NCBI RefSeq assembly: GCF_030811535.1
Contig: NZ_JAUSQX010000001.1
Coordinates: 372,001-436,000, forward strand
Source of the DNA: Trueperella bonasi
GTDB lineage: Bacteria; Actinomycetota; Actinomycetes; Actinomycetales; Actinomycetaceae
Reading direction: 5' to 3'
Length of the DNA: 64,000 bases
Shown: in pieces, positions 56,610 to 64,000 of the stretch
How the letters are laid out: the number at the start of each line of letters is the position of its first letter
How positions within the stretch are numbered: the stretch's first letter is position 1
Notes under the pieces: model-generated
Databases searched by the model: none
Seen by the model: the letters and a program-made list of their open reading frames with translations, nothing else
Told to the model about the DNA's origin: nothing
Program-made: the position numbers and the translations under genes

Positions 56610-58181
56610 TCAGTGGGCGAAGTGGCGCGTGTGCGTGAGATACATCGTGATTCCCGCGGTGCGGGCAGCTTCGATCACCTCATCGTCACGGATGGAACCG
56701 CCGGGTTGTACGACGGCGCGCACCCCGGCGTCGATGAGAACCTGCAGGCCGTCTGCAAACGGGAAGAAAGCATCCGAAGCGGCGACGGCGCCTCGGGCCC
56801 GCTCGGTGCCATGTGCGTTGGCCCGATCAACGGCGAGCCGACAGGAATCCACTCGGTTGACCTGGCCCATTCCAATACCGACGGTCGCGCCGCCGGCGGC
56901 CAGCAAGATGGCATTCGATTTCACGCAGCGCACAGCTCGCCAGGCGAATTCAAGATCGGCGAGTGTTTCGGCGTCGGCGGCCCCGCCCGCGACCAGTTCC
57001 CACGCGGCCGCCGAATCACGCGCCGGAACCAGCTCGTCGCGCTCTTGGATCACGGCTCCCCCACTAATCGGCACGACATCAAGGCCCGGTGCCGCGGGCG
57101 CAATACGAACGATTCGCAGGTTCTTCTTCTCTCGCAACACCTCCAAGGCTTCCGCCTCGAAGTCCGGCGCCGCTATAACCTCCGTAAAAATCGGCGCGAG
57201 CTGTTCGGCCAATGCCTTTGTTACAGGGCGATTCGAGGCCACCACCCCGCCGTAAGCCGAAACCGGATCACAGGCATGGGCACGCTCGTGAGCGGCGCGG
57301 ACGTCTTGCCCTATCGCTACGCCACACGGGTTGGCATGCTTGACGATCGCGACAGCCGGCTGCTCGTGATCGTCCGCAGCGCGGATGGCCGCCTCCGTAT
57401 CCTGATAATTATTGAAGCTCATCGGCTTACCGCCAAGCAGTTCAGCACTGGCTAGACCGGTTTGCGAGCCGTCACCGTAAAGGGCTGCCTTCTGATGGGG
57501 ATTTTCGCCGTAGCGCAGGTCTGTCATCTTGACCCACGTTGGATTTAACGACGCCGGTAGCGCCGCGGCTTCTTGCGGATATTCGGGCGCATCCTGCGAA
57601 TGTTCATCGCTTTGTAGCTGTTGGGCAAGCCAAGCCGCAATCGCGGCGTCGTAGCGGGCCGTCACCGCGTAGGCGGATGCTGCCAATTCCCGCCGAAACT
57701 CGGACGTAAAGCCGCTGTCGAGCGCGGCGACTACTCGCTCATATTGCGCCGGATCGGTAACTACGGCGACGTCGTCGTGGTTCTTTGCCGCCGCGCGAAT
57801 CAAAGCGGGGCCGCCAATGTCGATCTGCTCGATGGCCTCCTCGAAGCTGGCTCCCCTGGCCACGGTTTGCCGGAACGGATACAGATTCACTACGACGACG
57901 TCGATCGGCGCAATCCCAAGCGCCGCCATCTGCTCGCCATGCAGATCGCGCCGGGCAAGGATCCCGCCATGAATATGCGGATGGAGGGTTTTGACTCGGC
58001 CATCAAAAGCTTCCGGAAATCCGGTCACGTCCTGAACTGGTATCGCCGGAATACCTGCGCTTGCGATGAGCGAGGCGGTGGATCCGGTGGCGATAATCTC
58101 GTAGCCAGCCTGATGGAGCGCGCGGGCAAAGTCGCTGAGACCGGTCTTGTCAGAAACAGAAATGAGGGCACGGCGTGTCAC
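56610..58181 (-). CDS. purH: Bifunctional AICAR transformylase/IMP cyclohydrolase
   Basis: A 523-residue enzyme for the last two steps of IMP synthesis. The N-terminal methylglyoxal synthase-like domain (residues 1-190, [17 protein letters not shown]) closes the ring. The C-terminal domain formylates AICAR, with the catalytic Lys-His in [14 protein letters not shown] and [16 protein letters not shown] for substrate binding. It starts with GTG, with AGGAGG five bases upstream. purN, often just before purH in actinobacteria, is not present here; the DUF6350 gene takes that place. Confidence 0.96.
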   Translation of the reverse strand: MTRRALISVSDKTGLSDFARALHQAGYEIIATGSTASLIASAGIPAIPVQDVTGFPEAFDGRVKTLHPHIHGGILARRDLHGEQMAALGIAPIDVVVVNLYPFRQTVARGASFEEAIEQIDIGGPALIRAAAKNHDDVAVVTDPAQYERVVAALDSGFTSEFRRELAASAYAVTARYDAAIAAWLAQQLQSDEHSQDAPEYPQEAAALPASLNPTWVKMTDLRYGENPHQKAALYGDGSQTGLASAELLGGKPMSFNNYQDTEAAIRAADDHEQPAVAIVKHANPCGVAIGQDVRAAHERAHACDPVSAYGGVVASNRPVTKALAEQLAPIFTEVIAAPDFEAEALEVLREKKNLRIVRIAPAAPGLDVVPISGGAVIQERDELVPARDSAAAWELVAGGAADAETLADLEFAWRAVRCVKSNAILLAAGGATVGIGMGQVNRVDSCRLAVDRANAHGTERARGAVAASDAFFPFADGLQVLIDAGVRAVVQPGGSIRDDEVIEAARTAGITMYLTHTRHFAH

Positions 58182-58221
58182 AAAAACCTCCTAGAGGGCA
58201 ATGCCGCCATTGTACGTGCGT

Positions 58222-59460
58222 CTAAGAGTGCTCCTGCGAATCGTCCACGTCTTGCCCGGGCGAAGCCTCCGCTGGCTCACGATCTTCTTTGAACTCGTCA
58301 ATCCGACTACGGACGCGCTCAATCGTTTCCTCGTGAGCCACGACGCTGCCGAGCAAAAACGGCAAACCGACAATGAGCAGCGTGAATCCGAAGAGCACAG
58401 CCGGGGTGGGTCCCGTTACTTGCATGCGGCCCGGGCCAATCGCACCGGATGCCATGAGGCCGAGCAGGGAGGCGATCATGGCGATAGTCGATACCGAGAT
58501 CGCCGTGCGGATAAGGGTTTGCTTGAAAACGATATTTTCTCGGCGGGTGACGATCACGCCAAGAACAGTGAAAACTACCGCGATGATGATCAGCACCCAT
58601 GGCCGCCCTTGAGACACTTCTGGTAGAGCGCCGAACACCGGAATCGCTGGAAGCGGTGCAGCCTCAACGCCAAGAACCGAGAATGCCGTCCCCTCACCAA
58701 CAGCAAAGCCCGCTCCAAGAAACCAAGCCAGCGCCCAGACAATCCCCACAGGCACATATGCAAGTTGAAAGAGAACAAGCCCCACGCTGCCGATCATGCC
58801 GGTGAGATAAGAACCGTGGATCTCCAGTATCCGCGACCAACCTAAAATCACTGCTAGAACGCCGACAACCACGCTCGCGATTGCGAGTGCCCGCAGCAAC
58901 AGCCTGATTCGATCCCAAGATTCGTACGCCCACTCCCATTTCAGCAGCTCATGGCGAGCGGCGGCAGTCGCCGTCGTCGCCCCAATCACGAACGCACCGA
59001 AAATCGCGGGCCACCAGGCACCGGAGGGCTGCATAAGCAAACCAATCACAGCGACTGTACCGGCTTGGGCAAATCCCGCGCTCGCAACCTCGCCCCACGT
59101 GGATACTTGACGCTTGCGGAAAGCCACGTAACTCGCGTAAATGGCGATAAAGGTGACCGTTAGCGGCATGAGCGAGACCGGAGTGCCACCGATGCTGAGC
59201 TCCCCGCCGTAGGCAGTCATCCACCAACCGGTCCCAAGGCGAGCGGCATCCGTCCAGGTGGTATCTCCAAGCATCGGAGCCGATGCCGTAAGGGTGTAGA
59301 GCACAACCGTGAACATGACCATGGCCAGCCACGTAAAAAATGGCGCCGCCAGCGCGCCGCGGGCTGCCACAATTTCACGGGAAAAGTCGATGGTTTTCAC
59401 TCCTCCATCGTTCCCCGAACTTGGGCTCGGCAAGGAAAAGCGCAGCGGCGTGTTGGTCAC
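58222..59460 (-). CDS. DUF6350-type polytopic membrane protein (PerM neighbourhood)
   Basis: A 412-residue protein with nine or ten membrane helices and a charged C-terminal tail (RIDEFKEDREPAEASPGQDVDD). In actinobacteria a protein of this type lies between sucD and purN/purH; in M. tuberculosis the position is taken by PerM (Rv0955), needed for cell division under stress. Family assignment here rests on position and topology (GGELSIGGTPVSLMPLTVT near residue 85). It starts with GTG. Spacing: 110 bases after sucD and 40 before purH. Confidence 0.78.
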   Translation of the reverse strand: MTNTPLRFSLPSPSSGNDGGVKTIDFSREIVAARGALAAPFFTWLAMVMFTVVLYTLTASAPMLGDTTWTDAARLGTGWWMTAYGGELSIGGTPVSLMPLTVTFIAIYASYVAFRKRQVSTWGEVASAGFAQAGTVAVIGLLMQPSGAWWPAIFGAFVIGATTATAAARHELLKWEWAYESWDRIRLLLRALAIASVVVGVLAVILGWSRILEIHGSYLTGMIGSVGLVLFQLAYVPVGIVWALAWFLGAGFAVGEGTAFSVLGVEAAPLPAIPVFGALPEVSQGRPWVLIIIAVVFTVLGVIVTRRENIVFKQTLIRTAISVSTIAMIASLLGLMASGAIGPGRMQVTGPTPAVLFGFTLLIVGLPFLLGSVVAHEETIERVRSRIDEFKEDREPAEASPGQDVDDSQEHS

Positions 59461-59478
59461 TTCCTAAGTGAAGGCTTC

Positions 59479-59554
59479 AGCCATTTGCTGTGAGAAAACC
59501 CCCGGATTTATGCAAAATCGTTCACAGAAATCCTCAAACTCACAACAAATGGCT
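59479..59554. repeat. Palindromic intergenic element, copy B
   Basis: A 76-bp element whose 16-base ends, AGCCATTTGCTGTGAG and CTCACAACAAATGGCT, are inverted repeats with one mismatch. A nested GGATTT/AAATCC pair lies inside. Its reverse complement aligns with the element at 52076-52150 over both ends (GCCATTTGnTGTGAG, GGATTT and TCACAGCAAATGGC). Confidence 0.65.
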
Positions 59555-59570
59555 CGACCGCCCGACACCC

Positions 59571-60494
59571 CTACCGATTTGCCAGAATTTCCCGGGCCAG
59601 ATTAGCGGTTTCAGTAGGGGTTTTGCCCACTTTCACGCCAACAGCCTCCAAGGCCTCCTTTTTCGCCTCCGCGGTTCCGGCAGAACCGGACACGATCGCG
59701 CCCGCGTGCCCCATCGTTTTGCCTTCGGGAGCCGTAAAGCCCGCAACGTAGGCCACAACCGGCTTCGATACGTTCTCCTTGATGTAAGTAGCCGCGCGCT
59801 CCTCGGCGTCGCCGCCGATCTCCCCGATCATCACGATCAGCTCGGTTTCGGGATCTTCCTCGAATGCTTTGATCGCATCAATATGGGTCGTTCCAATAAT
59901 TGGATCACCGCCAATGCCGATTGCGGTGGAGATCCCGATATCCGCAAGTTCGTACATCATCTGGTACGTCAGCGTGCCAGACTTCGACACCAAGCCAATC
60001 TTGCCCGGACCCGTAATGTCGGGCGGCGTAATGCCCACGTTCGACTGGCCTGGCGTAATGATTCCCGGGCAGTTCGGGCCAATCAGCTGCACGCCTTTCT
60101 TCTGAGCATAAGAGAGGAATTCGGAGGCGTCTTTCACCGGAATTCCTTCGGTGATAATCACAACGAGCCGCATGCCGGCATCGACCGCATTGATCACGGC
60201 CTCTTTGGCAAATGCCGGTGGAACGAAAATCACGGACACCTCGGCCCCCGTGGCGTCCTTCGCCTCTTCCACGGTGCCAAATACGGGAACGGCTACCGTG
60301 CGTGCCTCGCGATTGTCCTTACCGTAGCCAATCGGCTCAACCTCAAATTCGATGGACTGGCCAGCTTTGCGCGGGTTAGTTCCGCCCACGATCTGAGTTC
60401 CGGCACCGAGCATTCGCCGAGTGTGCTTTTGGCCTTCGGCACCGGTCATGCCTTGGACGATGACCTTATCGTTTTTATCGAGAAAAATAGCCAT
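59571..60494 (-). CDS. sucD: Succinyl-CoA synthetase alpha subunit
   Basis: A 307-residue TCA-cycle subunit that binds CoA and is transiently phosphorylated on histidine. [18 protein letters not shown] is the CoA-binding start; [13 protein letters not shown] and the phosphohistidine loop [16 protein letters not shown] are intact. It lies 10 bases after sucC. Length is typical. Confidence 0.97.
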   Translation of the reverse strand: MAIFLDKNDKVIVQGMTGAEGQKHTRRMLGAGTQIVGGTNPRKAGQSIEFEVEPIGYGKDNREARTVAVPVFGTVEEAKDATGAEVSVIFVPPAFAKEAVINAVDAGMRLVVIITEGIPVKDASEFLSYAQKKGVQLIGPNCPGIITPGQSNVGITPPDITGPGKIGLVSKSGTLTYQMMYELADIGISTAIGIGGDPIIGTTHIDAIKAFEEDPETELIVMIGEIGGDAEERAATYIKENVSKPVVAYVAGFTAPEGKTMGHAGAIVSGSAGTAEAKKEALEAVGVKVGKTPTETANLAREILANR

Positions 60495-60504
60495 TGTTCA
60501 ACCT

Positions 60505-61677
60505 CTACTTTGCTGCCAGCTTGGCCGCCTGTGCGGCAGCGCCATCCATCGTGTCTGCGAGCGTGACCAGCGGGTGATTTGCTTGTTCTAAAATCGCCCG
60601 GCCTTCTTCGAAGCGGTTGCCGTCCAGTCGCACAACTATCGGTTTGTCCGCCGTATCACCAAGAATTTCCAAGGCGGCTACGATGCCACGTGCCACTTCG
60701 TCGCATGCTGTGATTCCGCCGAACACGTTCACGAATGCGGACTTCACATCCGGATCGTTGAGCACGACGTCGAGCCCGTTCGACATCACGGTTGCCGATG
60801 CGCCACCGCCGATATCGAGGAAGTTCGCCGGACCAACGCCGTATTCTTCGCCGGCATAGGCGACGACGTCGAGGGTCGACATGACGAGCCCCGCGCCATT
60901 TCCGATGATGCCGACGCAGCCGCCGTCGAGCTTCACATAGTTCAAGTCGAGCGCCTTGGCTTTTGCTTCAAGCGGGTTTTCGGTCCGCTTGTCAACGAGC
61001 TGCGCGTGTTCTTCGTGGCGGAATGCGGCGTTGTCGTCAAGCGTGACCTTGCCGTCGAGCGCGATGATCTCACCCTCCGGGGTTCGCACGAGCGGGTTCA
61101 CTTCGACGAGCGTGGCATCTTCCTTCGCGTAAACATCCCACAGCTTGAGAATCACCTGCGCGACCCGCTTACCCAGCTCCGGTTCGAAGCCGGCCGCGCC
61201 GACGATCTCCTGCGCCTTCGTCTCATCGATCCCCACGAGCGGATCCACCGCGATGCGCGCGAGGGCCTCCGGGCGTTCCACAGCGAGTTGCTCGATATCC
61301 ATGCCGCCCTCTTTCGAGCACATCGCAAGGTAGCGGCGCTCCGAGCGGTCGAGCAGGATCGAGAAATAATATTCTTCAGCTATGTCAGAACCAGCAGCGA
61401 TAAGCACACGGTGAACGGTATGGCCCTTAATGTCCATCCCAAGGATGTCTTGAGCCTTATCGCGTGCCTCTTCCGCACTGCGAGCAAGCTTCACGCCGCC
61501 CGCCTTGCCGCGCCCACCGGTTTTCACTTGTGCCTTCACGACGACGAGGTCGGTTTCCTTAAGCAGCTGCGTTGCTGCGTCGAATGCTTCTTCTGGGGTT
61601 GATGCGATTTTTCCAGCCAACACGGGCACTCCGTGCTTGGCAAACAGATCACGAGCTTGGTATTCGTAGAGATCCAC
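60505..61677 (-). CDS. sucC: Succinyl-CoA synthetase beta subunit
   Basis: A 390-residue ATP-grasp subunit giving nucleotide specificity and succinate binding. [21 protein letters not shown] opens the protein; [20 protein letters not shown] binds nucleotide; [38 protein letters not shown] and [16 protein letters not shown] complete the family blocks. The GTG at 61677 has AAAGGA upstream and gives the family N-terminus; a longer frame to 61764 does not. It is the first gene of a probable sucC-sucD-DUF6350-purH-DUF3017 unit. Confidence 0.96.
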   Translation of the reverse strand: MDLYEYQARDLFAKHGVPVLAGKIASTPEEAFDAATQLLKETDLVVVKAQVKTGGRGKAGGVKLARSAEEARDKAQDILGMDIKGHTVHRVLIAAGSDIAEEYYFSILLDRSERRYLAMCSKEGGMDIEQLAVERPEALARIAVDPLVGIDETKAQEIVGAAGFEPELGKRVAQVILKLWDVYAKEDATLVEVNPLVRTPEGEIIALDGKVTLDDNAAFRHEEHAQLVDKRTENPLEAKAKALDLNYVKLDGGCVGIIGNGAGLVMSTLDVVAYAGEEYGVGPANFLDIGGGASATVMSNGLDVVLNDPDVKSAFVNVFGGITACDEVARGIVAALEILGDTADKPIVVRLDGNRFEEGRAILEQANHPLVTLADTMDGAAAQAAKLAAK

Positions 61678-61825
61678 GAAGTGTCCTTTCGCTTGGCGAA
61701 TCGGCCTAATTGTCTCGGCGTCGAGAGAATTTCTTCGAGCATACCGAAAATAGACGTGGATCACATGCTATTCGGGAAAGTTCCAGATACTTTTCTTCAC
61801 ATGAGTGCGGCACTACACTGCTATC

Positions 61826-61845
61826 CTTGGGTGCTCTCACCCAAG
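61826..61845. other. Perfect 8-bp inverted repeat
   Basis: CTTGGGTG and CACCCAAG flank CTCT, just upstream of the lipoprotein-like gene at 61853 and divergent from sucC. No T-run follows on either side, so it is more like an operator or leader hairpin than a terminator. Confidence 0.45.
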
Positions 61846-61852
61846 TGAAAAC

Positions 61853-62599
61853 ATGAATCGAAGAAGACGTAAAATTAAAGAAGTTCACCTCACTCGCAAC
61901 TGTTGCGATGCAGTAACTTCTCTCGCTGCATGCAGCTCCGACGAGGACGCCGAAAAAACGTCAGCAGACAATGAAAGCTCACAAGAGGCAGCCCCCGGAG
62001 ACGATGTCTCGAAGTTCAAAGAGCTACTCAAGACCCGATACGACGAAAACTGGCCATCGTCGATGGGCGTAGGTGCGGACGACTACGACGCGTGGGTGAA
62101 CTGCGCGGCCGAGGCCGGTCTCGTCAAGGCTGCCGCCAATACCAGCTCGCTCAACGTCTCAGTAGAGAACGCCGAGGCGTGGGCCGCATGCGTGCTCCCC
62201 AAGATCGAGGATGACCTCACGGACCAAGACCGCAACAGTATTCTGCTCGGTCATACCCCAGTAGATGAGCCCGCAAACACCAAATTCTACGAAGCGTCCA
62301 AGGAGTGCTTAGACGCTGCGGCAACTGCAGAGAAAGAGGCGAATATGCCGACGGACGATAAGCTCCAGACCGGCATCCGTTCACTTCTTGACCGCGCTGA
62401 GGCACAGGAAAAGCTCGGAGTCGACTCCGCAGTTGTTGACGAAATTGCCCAGTGTATGGTTGCCCCCTTGAAGGAGGAAGTCGACGACGTTGACGTTCTG
62501 AACACGATTGCCAACGGAGATGCAAATCTCCCCATCGATGTGACCAGAAAGTTCACAAGCACTATGACTGATTGTGGTCTAGAGGTCATGGGACAGTAA
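61853..62599 (+). CDS. Lipoprotein-like protein, signal peptide apparently lost through a frameshift
   Basis: A 248-residue open frame of unknown family with four further cysteines and a strongly acidic composition. Residues 21-29 read VTSLAACSS, a perfect lipobox with Cys27, but the preceding residues in this frame are not hydrophobic. In the next frame the upstream bases (61872-61910) read KLKKFTSLATVAM, a normal signal-peptide start, which then meets a stop at 61914. Inserting one G after the ATG at 61908-61910 would join the two as KLKKFTSLATVAM-AVTSLAACSS. In that frame GTA stands at 61869 where a GTG start might once have been. Probably a recent pseudogene or a sequencing error. Confidence 0.6.
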   Translation: MNRRRRKIKEVHLTRNCCDAVTSLAACSSDEDAEKTSADNESSQEAAPGDDVSKFKELLKTRYDENWPSSMGVGADDYDAWVNCAAEAGLVKAAANTSSLNVSVENAEAWAACVLPKIEDDLTDQDRNSILLGHTPVDEPANTKFYEASKECLDAAATAEKEANMPTDDKLQTGIRSLLDRAEAQEKLGVDSAVVDEIAQCMVAPLKEEVDDVDVLNTIANGDANLPIDVTRKFTSTMTDCGLEVMGQ

Positions 62600-62622
62600 A
62601 TTCAATATCGCGAAAGCGATGA

Positions 62623-62655
62623 GGGGCGACGACGGGCGGCCGTCGTCGCCCCTTT
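62623..62655 (+). terminator. Terminator after the lipoprotein-like gene
   Basis: GGGGCGACGACGG (62623-62635) pairs perfectly with CCGTCGTCGCCCC (62640-62652) over 13 bases around a four-base loop, followed by TTTACTGTTTATG. Confidence 0.85.
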
Positions 62656-62729
62656 ACTGTTTATGTCACTCGTGTCCCGGCTTTCGATTGCTCACGCGAA
62701 ATCCGGGAATTAGATGCGGCGAACTAATA

Positions 62730-62758
62730 TTTTGGGCGCCCCTAACTTTTGCTACACT
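62730..62758 (+). promoter_or_regulatory. Extended -10 promoter for nrdI-nrdF
   Basis: TGC followed by TACACT (62753-62758) is an extended -10, with a weak TTTGGG about 16 bases upstream. It lies 41 bases before the nrdI start. A clear pair of NrdR boxes was not found. Confidence 0.4.
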
Positions 62759-62799
62759 AAGCGGAGCTAATCCAGATAAGGCTCGAGAAAGAGGAAGCA

Positions 62800-63273
62800 G
62801 TGCGTTCACGCCCCACGTCCTCGCGCTTCACCATGCGGCCCATTGCGGCACAGGATTCCCCTTCCGTCGTGTACTTTTCGTCAGTTTCCGAGAACACAAA
62901 ACGCTTTGTCGAAAAACTCGGCCTACCAGCCATTCGCATACCGCTGCGCCCCGCGCGTGAGGGCATGATCCAAGTCGTAAATCCCTACGTTCTTTTCGTC
63001 CCCACCTACGGCGGCGGCAAACAAGCCGCATCGGTACCAAAACAGGTGATCCACTTCCTCAACGACCCGACGAATCGATCCCTTATTCGCGGCGTCATTC
63101 CCTCTGGTAACAGGAACTTCGGCGTCGATTACTGCAAGGCTGGCGACATCATCTCCGCCAAATGCGACGTTCCCGAGCTCTACCGTTACGAGCTAACTGG
63201 TACAAGCCTCGATGTCCGGGAAGTCCGCGGCATCATCACGTCCCTTTTTGAAAACACCAATTCGCAAACCTGA
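62800..63273 (+). CDS. nrdI: NrdI flavodoxin-like ribonucleotide reductase activator
   Basis: A 157-residue FMN protein. [19 protein letters not shown] is the phosphate-binding loop; [10 protein letters not shown] the 50s loop near the flavin; [21 protein letters not shown] the 80s loop; [13 protein letters not shown] the end of the fold. NrdI supplies the oxidant that generates the radical in the partner NrdF. The start is GTG at 62800 with AGAGGA five bases upstream; the next Met is 11 codons in. The nrdF start is seven bases after its stop. Confidence 0.94.
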   Translation: MRSRPTSSRFTMRPIAAQDSPSVVYFSSVSENTKRFVEKLGLPAIRIPLRPAREGMIQVVNPYVLFVPTYGGGKQAASVPKQVIHFLNDPTNRSLIRGVIPSGNRNFGVDYCKAGDIISAKCDVPELYRYELTGTSLDVREVRGIITSLFENTNSQT

Positions 63274-63280
63274 GGAAATC

Positions 63281-64000
63281 ATGACCAATAAAGTTCCCCC
63301 ACATGTGCCCATCCGGCAAGCCACCGTCACGCCTCCGCACTATCCGAAGGATCCTCTGGCCCGATTTCGTCCGATCGATTGGAACACGCTCGTCGACGAA
63401 AAAGACCACGAGGTCTGGCATCGACTAACCACAAACTTCTGGCTACCCGAGAAAATACCACTGGCAAATGATATTCCTTCGTGGATGTCGCTCACCGATC
63501 AGGAGCGAGCAGCTACGCTCCGAGTATTCACGGGTCTCACAATGCTTGACACCCTTCAAGCATCGGTGGGAGAAATTAGCCAAATCCAAGATGCCCGAAC
63601 CGAACACGAGGAGGCGGTCTACACCAATATCGCCTTCATGCAAGCCGTCCATGCCAAAAGCTATTCCTCGATCTTTTCCACGCTTTCTAATAGCGAAGAT
63701 ATCGAAGACGCCTATCGTTGGGTGGTCAACAACGACATCGCGCAAAAGCGCTTGACCATTGCGCTCGAACACTACTATGGGGATGATCCGTTAAAGAGCA
63801 AAGCCACCGCAACACTGGTTTCGTCACTACTTTTGTACCCAGGTTTCTACTTACCCCTGCATTGGGCAGCCCGCGGTAAGCTGATGAATTCAGCTGATAT
63901 GATCCGGCTCATTCTTCGCGATAAAGCGGTTCATGGCTACTACTCCGGCTACAAGTACCAGCGCGGATTAGACACGGCGTCTGCGGAGCGCAAGGAAGAC
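63281..64000 (+). CDS. nrdF: NrdF-like ribonucleotide reductase small subunit with QSK (class Ie) active site, partial at right edge
   Basis: The first 240 residues of a ribonucleotide reductase beta subunit; GAGG lies upstream of the ATG. Overall it aligns with class Ib NrdF (IDWNTLVDEKDHEVWHRLT, VFTGLTMLDTLQ, EEAVYTNIAFMQAVHAKSYSSIFSTL). The six metal positions read D90, Q121 (FMQAVH; normally Glu), H124, S181 (LVSSLLLYPGF; normally LLESFLF), K215 (RDKAVHGYY; normally RDEAVHGYY) and H218. The radical tyrosine is Y128. Q, S and K in place of the three Glu are the class Ie signature, in which a modified tyrosine (DOPA) radical works without metal and NrdI is needed for activation. nrdE is not between nrdI and nrdF. 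Confidence 0.92.
   Translation, partial: MTNKVPPHVPIRQATVTPPHYPKDPLARFRPIDWNTLVDEKDHEVWHRLTTNFWLPEKIPLANDIPSWMSLTDQERAATLRVFTGLTMLDTLQASVGEISQIQDARTEHEEAVYTNIAFMQAVHAKSYSSIFSTLSNSEDIEDAYRWVVNNDIAQKRLTIALEHYYGDDPLKSKATATLVSSLLLYPGFYLPLHWAARGKLMNSADMIRLILRDKAVHGYYSGYKYQRGLDTASAERKED

Overview
The window is a gene-dense, moderately GC-rich chromosomal segment from a high-GC Gram-positive bacterium. The evidence is a single-chain type I fatty acid synthase of about 3,050 residues, a biotin-dependent acyl-CoA carboxylase pair, an AdnA-type helicase-nuclease, DUF3107, DUF3117, DUF3017 and DUF6350-type proteins, and several neighbourhoods arranged as in Mycobacterium tuberculosis (adnA/DUF3107/rhlE; MgtE-like/DUF1003/mrp/O-methyltransferase/DUF3117; sucC/sucD/membrane protein/purH). 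The modest GC content and the mix of genes suggest the family Actinomycetaceae (Arcanobacterium or Trueperella-like); that placement is inference. No rRNA, tRNA, prophage, insertion sequence or CRISPR array was seen, and no gene-free stretch exceeds 300 bases.

Layout. 1-6500: AdnA-like helicase-nuclease (runs off the left edge), DUF3107, DEAD-box RNA helicase, MarC membrane protein, PHP phosphoesterase. 6583-13743: aminopeptidase P, MgtE/CBS protein, DUF1003 protein, Mrp ATPase, O-methyltransferase, DUF3117, LOG-family protein, TauE/SafE exporter. 13777-23792: phosphohexomutase, then a nucleoside uptake and salvage operon on the minus strand (BMP lipoprotein, ATPase, two permeases, cdd, deoA, an uncharacterised protein, deoC). 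23935-29232: glyA-folD-exonuclease III-YihY-mannose-1-phosphate guanylyltransferase operon. 29365-33378: a decayed DUF222/HNH gene, a tandem GNAT acetyltransferase, purU, and bioY. 33405-47425: the lipid block birA-accA-accD-fas-acpS-(bioY), about 14.6 kb in one direction. 47688-56283: malate dehydrogenase, a PLD-helicase-DUF3427 protein, phosphoglucose isomerase, and a double-length phosphofructokinase. 56307-61677: DUF3017, purH, DUF6350, sucD, sucC. 61853-64000: a lipoprotein gene with a damaged signal peptide, then nrdI and the start of nrdF.

How they fit together. Biotin import, biotin ligation, acyl-CoA carboxylation, fatty acid synthesis and carrier activation are collected in one transcription unit. 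Deoxyribonucleosides are imported, deaminated, phosphorolysed and broken down to glycolytic intermediates by another. Central metabolism (Pgi, Pfk, Mdh, SucCD) and one-carbon/purine metabolism (GlyA, FolD, PurU, PurH) fill most of the rest.

The most notable observation is at the right edge. The class Ib-like ribonucleotide reductase small subunit carries Gln, Ser and Lys at the three positions where the family has metal-binding glutamates. This is the signature of the metal-free class Ie (QSK) enzymes, and it sits next to its activator gene nrdI. Other points for a second look are a pair of related palindromic intergenic elements, an uncharacterised protein with a papain-like residue pattern inside the nucleoside operon, a eukaryote-like tandem phosphofructokinase, apparently leaderless genes, and convergent genes whose stop codons overlap by exactly four bases.
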